NCBI GenBank assembly: GCA_903813345.2
Contig: CAIIXF020000009.1
Location: 13,530,347 to 13,590,346 of the forward strand
From: Owenia fusiformis
Taxonomy: Eukaryota > Annelida > Polychaeta > Sabellida > Oweniidae
DNA length: 60,000 nt
Direction of reading: 5' to 3'
The position numbers and the translations under genes are program-made. This document shows, one piece after another, positions 54,561 through 60,000 of this stretch. Numbering within the stretch: the stretch's first letter is position 1; the number at the start of each line of letters is the position of its first letter. The notes beneath the pieces were generated by a model that saw nothing but the letters and a program-made list of their open reading frames with translations, searched no databases and was not told the origin of the DNA.

Positions 54561-57556
54561 TTACTCAGTTGGGATACAGTCATAGAGCTTCTGAACTCTC
54601 TGAATGTCCAAAGTGCTGAGGCGAGTTCTCTGGCCAATCTCTGCATCGGGATCAATGGTGATGATGGTGGGAATGGTACGATCCACAGCGAAGGAGTATG
54701 CGCCATAATGCATGCAGCTATTGTAATCATAAGAAGTGTTGAGAAGGTCGATTGTTCCTTCTTCCATGCGTCTAAAGTTGCGCTCAGAACCTGAAGGGAT
54801 AGAATCATCGATTATGTAAGTGTTTTTTTTTGTTTTGGCATTTGGCATCATTCATCAAGACTCTGTCAATATGAAAAAACGTACTGAAATTGTAAACACC
54901 ATTGAATATGCACCGTACATCCAACGATGCCAATTTAACTCTGATCTATGGTTATTATTTATTTTGGCTAAGCCCTCGGACGTCGAATGCCAAATGGAAA
55001 CAATCACATATCTTCATTATACATTTTACATAGAATTGTGGTTCAGAGCCGAATGTGCATGAACGAACACTTGTAATGTAGTTTGAAAATGAACTATTTT
55101 CCAGTGCTGATAGGTTATGATGAACTTACCAGACCTGATGTTGTCATAATTGATGATGACAAAGTTATCTCTATCACTCCTAGACTGCTCATGGTAGAAT
55201 CCCATAGCATGGAGGATCTCGTGCATAACTGTTCCAATTCTCTCACAGCCTCGGCCAATTGACAAGTCTTGTTCACCTCCACTGCGACCAATGAAGGACC
55301 AGCAACTAAAGAAAAAGATTATACTCTTAAGTGCAGCTCGATATAACTTCGATCTTTACCATTTCTTCATCCTCGATATAGGTGTAGTCAGGCACGATCA
55401 ACTGAGTTCATCAAAAACTTAAAGACCTCTTTCTTTTAGACGTTTTTAAACTGGCTAAAACTGTGGACATTAAACCCAAAATAATTACGAAAGTTCAGAC
55501 TCAACCAACTTAGACACCAATTCTTTGTTATTTTATAGCTATTTATTTATAATTATCCGAGGGATTATTTAGGAAAACAATAAATGTTTCACATAATCCC
55601 AATTCTAATTTAGTTTTCAAAGTCTTGAAAAGTCGGACTATTCAAATAAGACTTAAGTGAAACAATGGTTCTGTTCTGACACACGTTTTTGTGCTTTGTT
55701 GAGGCTTTTAAGTTTCACTGAGAGGCGGTAGTATAGCTGATTGACTTAAAGAATGTGTCTTAGTTGGCAATGTGGGTGCAAGCATGCAGGTGAGAAGGTT
55801 AGTGTTTGAGGCCATGTTACTATATCTAGTACTACATTCTCTGTGCCTTTGGGTGAGAAGGGTTTCAAACAAAATATTACCAAACAGTAGATTGGCTTCA
55901 GAATTTCACATTAGCACTTAAAGGTGCAACAATTAGTGCAGATGGGCCATTCAACTATCATGGACCAGTGTCAAAATATATTTAAGTTTTGATATTTCAT
56001 CAAGACTTACATCTATTTTTATTATCTACAAAGAAACCCCCTAGATAAACATTATTTCAGCTGTTATTCCTCTTGAAACATGGTGGATCTTAAAAATATA
56101 AAAGTGGATTTCCCCTTTTTGAAGCTTTGAACTAAATTTGCACTTCTGAAATTGATAGTTTATCCATACATTTTAAAAAATAGGTATATCAAAGAAGATG
56201 TTAAGCCAAATGTTGCCTTGATAGCTTAGAAAAAGTTAAAATTTTCCTATTTTCTCTCTACAGGCCTTGTTGCCCCTTTAATCATAATGCTGATTGTGTA
56301 GCATTGTTGCAATATCAAGTTTTTGTATGGTGTCACTGTCAAGGCAAACTAATTCCAATTTGCATCTTTATTTCTAGCATAATAAGAATAAAAGGAATAT
56401 AAAACTCACATCTATTGAAACTGACTAATTTCCTTTAGTTTAAAAATTTCTTAAAATGATAATAGATTTATAAATGAGTCTTCTAAATATTTTATGAAAA
56501 CCAGCATCTAACATTAAGTAGCTGAAACGGAGCAAATCGCGTACACAATCTATTATTCTCAATTAGGTTATCAGCGTCAGTCCAAAGTTTTGGTCACCAG
56601 TATCAATCAGGGGAATGGTGCTCATAGTTGAATAGAAGGTATGCAGGGTAGATTTACAAAATATGTAATAACATTGCAGCAGATGCACCATGGCGTTATC
56701 AGCTTTTTTTCAAAATGGTCACCAAAATGCTTATTGCCACAGACAAGTCATATCACACTAGACCGTCATCTTGCTTCATCAAGCTTCGGACCTATTCTAA
56801 ATAGATAGATAGAACGTAGTGATTGAGCGTGGGAACCGACGATGCTAGACCGTGTGGCCTCACCATTCGCACGGCATGGGCAAATAGTGGCCACAACAAA
56901 TACTTTTACAGCAAGATACCTCCCTTACACAAAACCCAAGTTGAAATAAGTTAATTAATTAATAAATTAATATCCAAACTTATTCACACTATGGCGAAAG
57001 TTGAACTCACACGGCTTAAGGTGACGTTCATAGACATGGATTATGGTCGATAAGGAAATAAACGTATGGGGTTTGCATATTAAGGTAGTGGGGTGGTAAA
57101 AATGAATATCACAGTCATGGGTGATCGTGGGTCAAGTGCATCTCAAGGATATACATAGTAACAGTTCTTGCCACAAATAAAACTTTTAAAAGATATACCC
57201 TGAGAGTTGGTCAATATAGATGTAATCAACCTCGTTGGTGTGGGGAATAATGTTGATGCACTGTTGGCCATTGACTCGAGTCTGGCTGTTTAAGGTGTCG
57301 ATTCCTTCCTCAATCCTTAGGACTCTGGCAGCATCTATAACAATACACACCCATATAGTACATGTTTTTCCAAAACTTTGGCAAATGTCTGCATCAATCC
57401 GCGGAAACCATAAAAATTTGAGGAGAGTGAAAATTTTCTAATCGGCTGTATCTCTAAAGTTCTGTAGCAGTTTTTACCAAATGCATCACTGATTTCGTAT
57501 GGTACAATTCCGTTTGTCCAGCGTCTGCTACGATCCACAATGGCATTGTATACTTG
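54561..57556 (-). CDS. Astacin-family zinc metalloprotease, catalytic domain (5' exons missing)
   Basis: M12A endopeptidase, normally secreted and made as a zymogen. Exons (minus): 57556-57478, 57334-57199, 55305-55130, 54790-54561; 621 nt, 206 aa, in phase. The first visible exon contains RNA-like NAIVDRSRRWTNGIVPYEI, the start of the mature enzyme. The zinc site is HEILHAMGFYHEQSR, matching HExxHxxGFxHE. The Met-turn is SCMHYGAYSF, whose Tyr is the fifth ligand. Other family marks are SGCWSFIGRSGGEQ, SIGRGC and GTVMHE, and four cysteines consistent with the two conserved disulfides. The chain stops just after the domain (YDCIPTE), with no CUB, EGF or ShK module. Upstream coding exons should lie in 57.6-60 kb or beyond; I found none I could defend. 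Which astacin subfamily it belongs to cannot be said. Confidence 0.92.
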
Positions 57557-58730
57557 CTGAAAAATAATATTTAAATATCACCAATGAAACATATCATCCA
57601 TTGTGTTATTGAATCAAAATTGGATATAACATTTAGAGCTTTTAACACAATCAATGCCATAGTTTTCTTTATAGGCCAAGCAAATGGGCTCATAAAAGGC
57701 CCAAACATCCCAAAAATTGCAACAGTTTTTAAATTAGTCTTATATTATGTATTAATATCAGTTGAAAAACATATCAAAAATATAGAAAAATGTATGCAGT
57801 GGACAAATATGAAATTTCACTTCCTAGGTACCCCCTACAACCCTACCCCAAAATTGAGTATTGGTAGGAAACAATTTTTTCTTCCCAAATGGAATACTTA
57901 AGTCAAGTATTCAAGCTTTATTATGATAGATCACATATTCACAAATAATTAAAATATTATTTTAATCAATTTTGAGACCAGTAATTGGTCATTTGACCCC
58001 AAAGTATAACAAAATAGGCCACAAAACAGGCATGTTATCACATATCTATTTAGATATTTTAGGATCAGTTTGTCAGAAAAGCATGAAAAAAATCATGGTG
58101 TTACATATTCATATGAACTTCATATTTGGTGAGTGTCAGAATTCTGAGGTGTATACTAAGGAAGAAAAAAATTATTTCATTTTCATAGTTTTGCCCCGCC
58201 CACTATAGGGGAGACTATAGTTTTGATGATTAACTCCCACAATGCATCACATTTGTATTAGAGTTGACATCTAAATCATTTATATAGGATTGTCATCATC
58301 TAAAATACAAGTTTTGTGAAGGTTTATACCTTATTAGTATGAAAAATAGGAATTATTAGTTGCACCAGGTGAAATGTCAAGGTGACCTCACTTTTATTTG
58401 ATGAATAATTACATATCACCACTCTGATATTAGGGTATTTGATAACTGCTCTATACTAGGCTTATCTGAATAATGTAAGTTGTAGTTTTTGTGGAATTTA
58501 ATATTGTTTAAATTATTAATTACAATCCGCAATTACAAAATTTGCATATATTTAAATTCATCAGATAAATAAATCATTACATAAGAGTACATTACTATGG
58601 AACTATCAATTGGATGTATAATGCTGTATAAACGAATTTATGGTTATTAAACGGAATTTAAACTGACAGAGAACATTAAAATCTCAGATATCTGGGGAGT
58701 CATTCATTAATATAATTTCAGTGCATAGGA
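57557..58730. other. Upstream or intronic sequence of the astacin gene
   Basis: AT-rich. Open frames of up to 105 codons exist but show no recognisable domain or convincing splice context. No propeptide or signal exon was identified. Confidence 0.4.
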
Positions 58731-59099
58731 ATGATGGTAATTCTGTCTGTCAGGTTGGAAAACATTGAATGTACATGTGCTGCATTCAGAATCGGATGCA
58801 GATATTGTGATTGTGAAAACTGCAATCCAAAGTGTCCAAACCTCAAATACAGTACTCATACAGATCTCCTTGTGCTTCTCATTTATCATGCACAAAACAC
58901 AAACTTTAACATTTTCTTCAAACCTGAACCAAAAGCAGCAACCCAAGAAACAAAATGTTGGAATATAAATGAAATAAGATTGTCTTTGGGAAAAGTGGTC
59001 TGTGACAATATTTTGTTTCTTTTCTGGGGTGTGACATCGCATTCAGGTTATATATGGCATAGACAAGAGGCTATCATTGAGGCAGATAAAAAAGAGTGA
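58731..59099 (+). pseudogene. Degenerate repeat-encoded ORF
   Basis: A plus-strand open frame of 122 codons includes CRYCDCENCNPKCPN and SLGKVVCDNILFLF. After that point, the neighbouring frames continue with GCDIAF and VIYGIDKR. Together these recall, weakly, the F-x-GCDTTS-x-YGIGK stretch of repeat-encoded proteins common in marine invertebrate genomes. The frameshift makes it a relic. It could also be chance. Confidence 0.3.
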
Positions 59100-59177
59100 G
59101 TTCTTGAGAAAACAAGCGGTTGTTTTTAAATTACCAAAAGCACTGGTGATACGCTCGATTACGCTTGTCGTTTCGGT

Positions 59178-59553
59178 AACAAAATGTCTAAACGTCGAAA
59201 GTACGATATTTCTTTTTTCCTTTTTTTTCACGTGTTGTAGGCAGAATCCCAACGATGTTTTTTTCTCACAGAATTGTTGACTTAATTCCTTACTTAAGTT
59301 AAATAAACGGTTTGGGTTAAAAGTGCAGATCTTAATTGTTTATCGAAATACCGTTTATGTAAATTAAGTGAGGAATTAAATCGAAGATTTTGTTGTCTTC
59401 TGAACTATTTGTTCGCAAATATGTACATTTTTTAAACATATAATACTGATACATGTTTGTGATAACAATGTTGTGGGAATTCTGCCTACAATGTGTGAAA
59501 TAAAGAAAAAAGAAAAATCAAACCTTCGATGTTCCGACATTTTGTTACAACGT
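59178..59553. repeat. Inverted repeat with ~80-bp outer arms
   Basis: AACAAAATGTCTAAACGTCG onward (59178-59255) is inverted at about 59465-59553, both including GTAGGCAGAATYCC. An inner pair (AATTCCTTACTTAAGTTAAA) lies around 59284-59375. It has foldback element form. Confidence 0.75.
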
Positions 59554-60000
59554 AAACAAGTAGAAAACCAGTGAAATGCAAGCAACTCTGTCATTGCAGA
59601 GGAACATGCTCTTTTGTCAATTTATCGTGGTAAATGGTGAAACCCTGAATTATCTTAGGGATTCTAAAATTCTATTAAAAGAGAGCAGCAAGATCTGAAT
59701 TATTGCAGCCCCGTGTTCTTCCTCCATTTTCTGATGCTGCGGAATACCACAGTTACAGAGTGTACCATCAGATCCAGGAGTGGGAGGGAAATAAACTGCC
59801 TCCATTATAATTGGGCTGGGAAATAAGCAACGAAACTATGTACCAATTGCCTAAATGCTGCTCCCCTTTCTCAGAGATCATCTATTGTGTGTGTAAGGCA
59901 GATTGTATTTCTATGAGATGTTCTTGTAGAAATATGAAATAACTGTTCTTTGACATGTACTGTAAGGTATGCAAAGGCATTTGTGCAAATACCCCCATTA
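59554..60000. other. Right edge, nothing assigned
   Basis: No exon, RNA or repeat supported. A minus-strand frame with MEEEHGAAIIQ follows a CCGCAG acceptor near 59741, but it cannot be tied to the astacin propeptide. Confidence 0.3.

Noticed and set aside
58707-59042. Minus-strand 111-codon frame as an upstream astacin exon
   Set aside because: No propeptide motif, no acceptor/donor fit, and the plus strand of the same DNA looks like a repeat-encoded relic.
1-60000. A novel prokaryotic-type defence or CRISPR system
   Set aside because: All genes are intron-containing animal genes; the tandem arrays lack spacer variation and sit in introns.

Overview
This is a eukaryotic window from an intron-rich, AT-rich animal genome. 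It carries six protein genes with canonical GT-AG introns, dense non-autonomous DNA transposons and many minisatellites. The protein set (IFT38/CLUAP1, HRS/HGS, SLC26A11, MRPL12, an astacin) says bilaterian invertebrate. Dispersed repeats that start near GTTCGTTGGGATAA, end in CTAG, and carry (TCCG)n tracts or ~145-bp core repeats resemble, from memory, the pearl/HINE elements of bivalves. A mollusc is therefore my best guess, at low confidence. I see no bacterial-type operons, CRISPR arrays, rRNA or tRNA genes.

Layout. (1) 1-9932, minus: CLUAP1/IFT38, with its 3' end beyond the left edge. (2) 9933-10304: a 372-bp head-to-head promoter with two NRF-1-type palindromes. (3) 10305-19672, plus: HGS (ESCRT-0), all 15 coding exons, predicted 770 aa. 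(4) 22277-36758, minus: SLC26A11 anion transporter, 19 coding exons, predicted 621 aa, tail-to-tail with HGS. (5) 38668-46772, plus: mitochondrial ribosomal protein MRPL12, 5 exons, 191 aa, head-to-head with SLC26A11; its 5.7-kb first intron is packed with nested transposons. (6) 47337-51229, minus: an unrecognised 448-aa protein that appears to be built from four diverged internal repeats. (7) 54561-57556, minus: the catalytic domain of an astacin metalloprotease, whose 5' exons (signal and propeptide) I could not find.

I reconstructed the gene models by hand from splice sites. In the complete models every exon phase joins and the total length is a multiple of three. Gene identities come from remembered family motifs, not from searches.

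The genes form no obvious single pathway. HGS and MRPL12 are, from memory, near neighbours on human 17q25 and SLC26A11 is on the same arm, so the block may be ancestral linkage. The most notable features are: two splice acceptors turned into minisatellites (HGS exon 5, CLUAP1 exon 10); the four-repeat orphan protein; and a set of transposon insertions whose exact ends and target duplications can be read because they landed inside other repeats.
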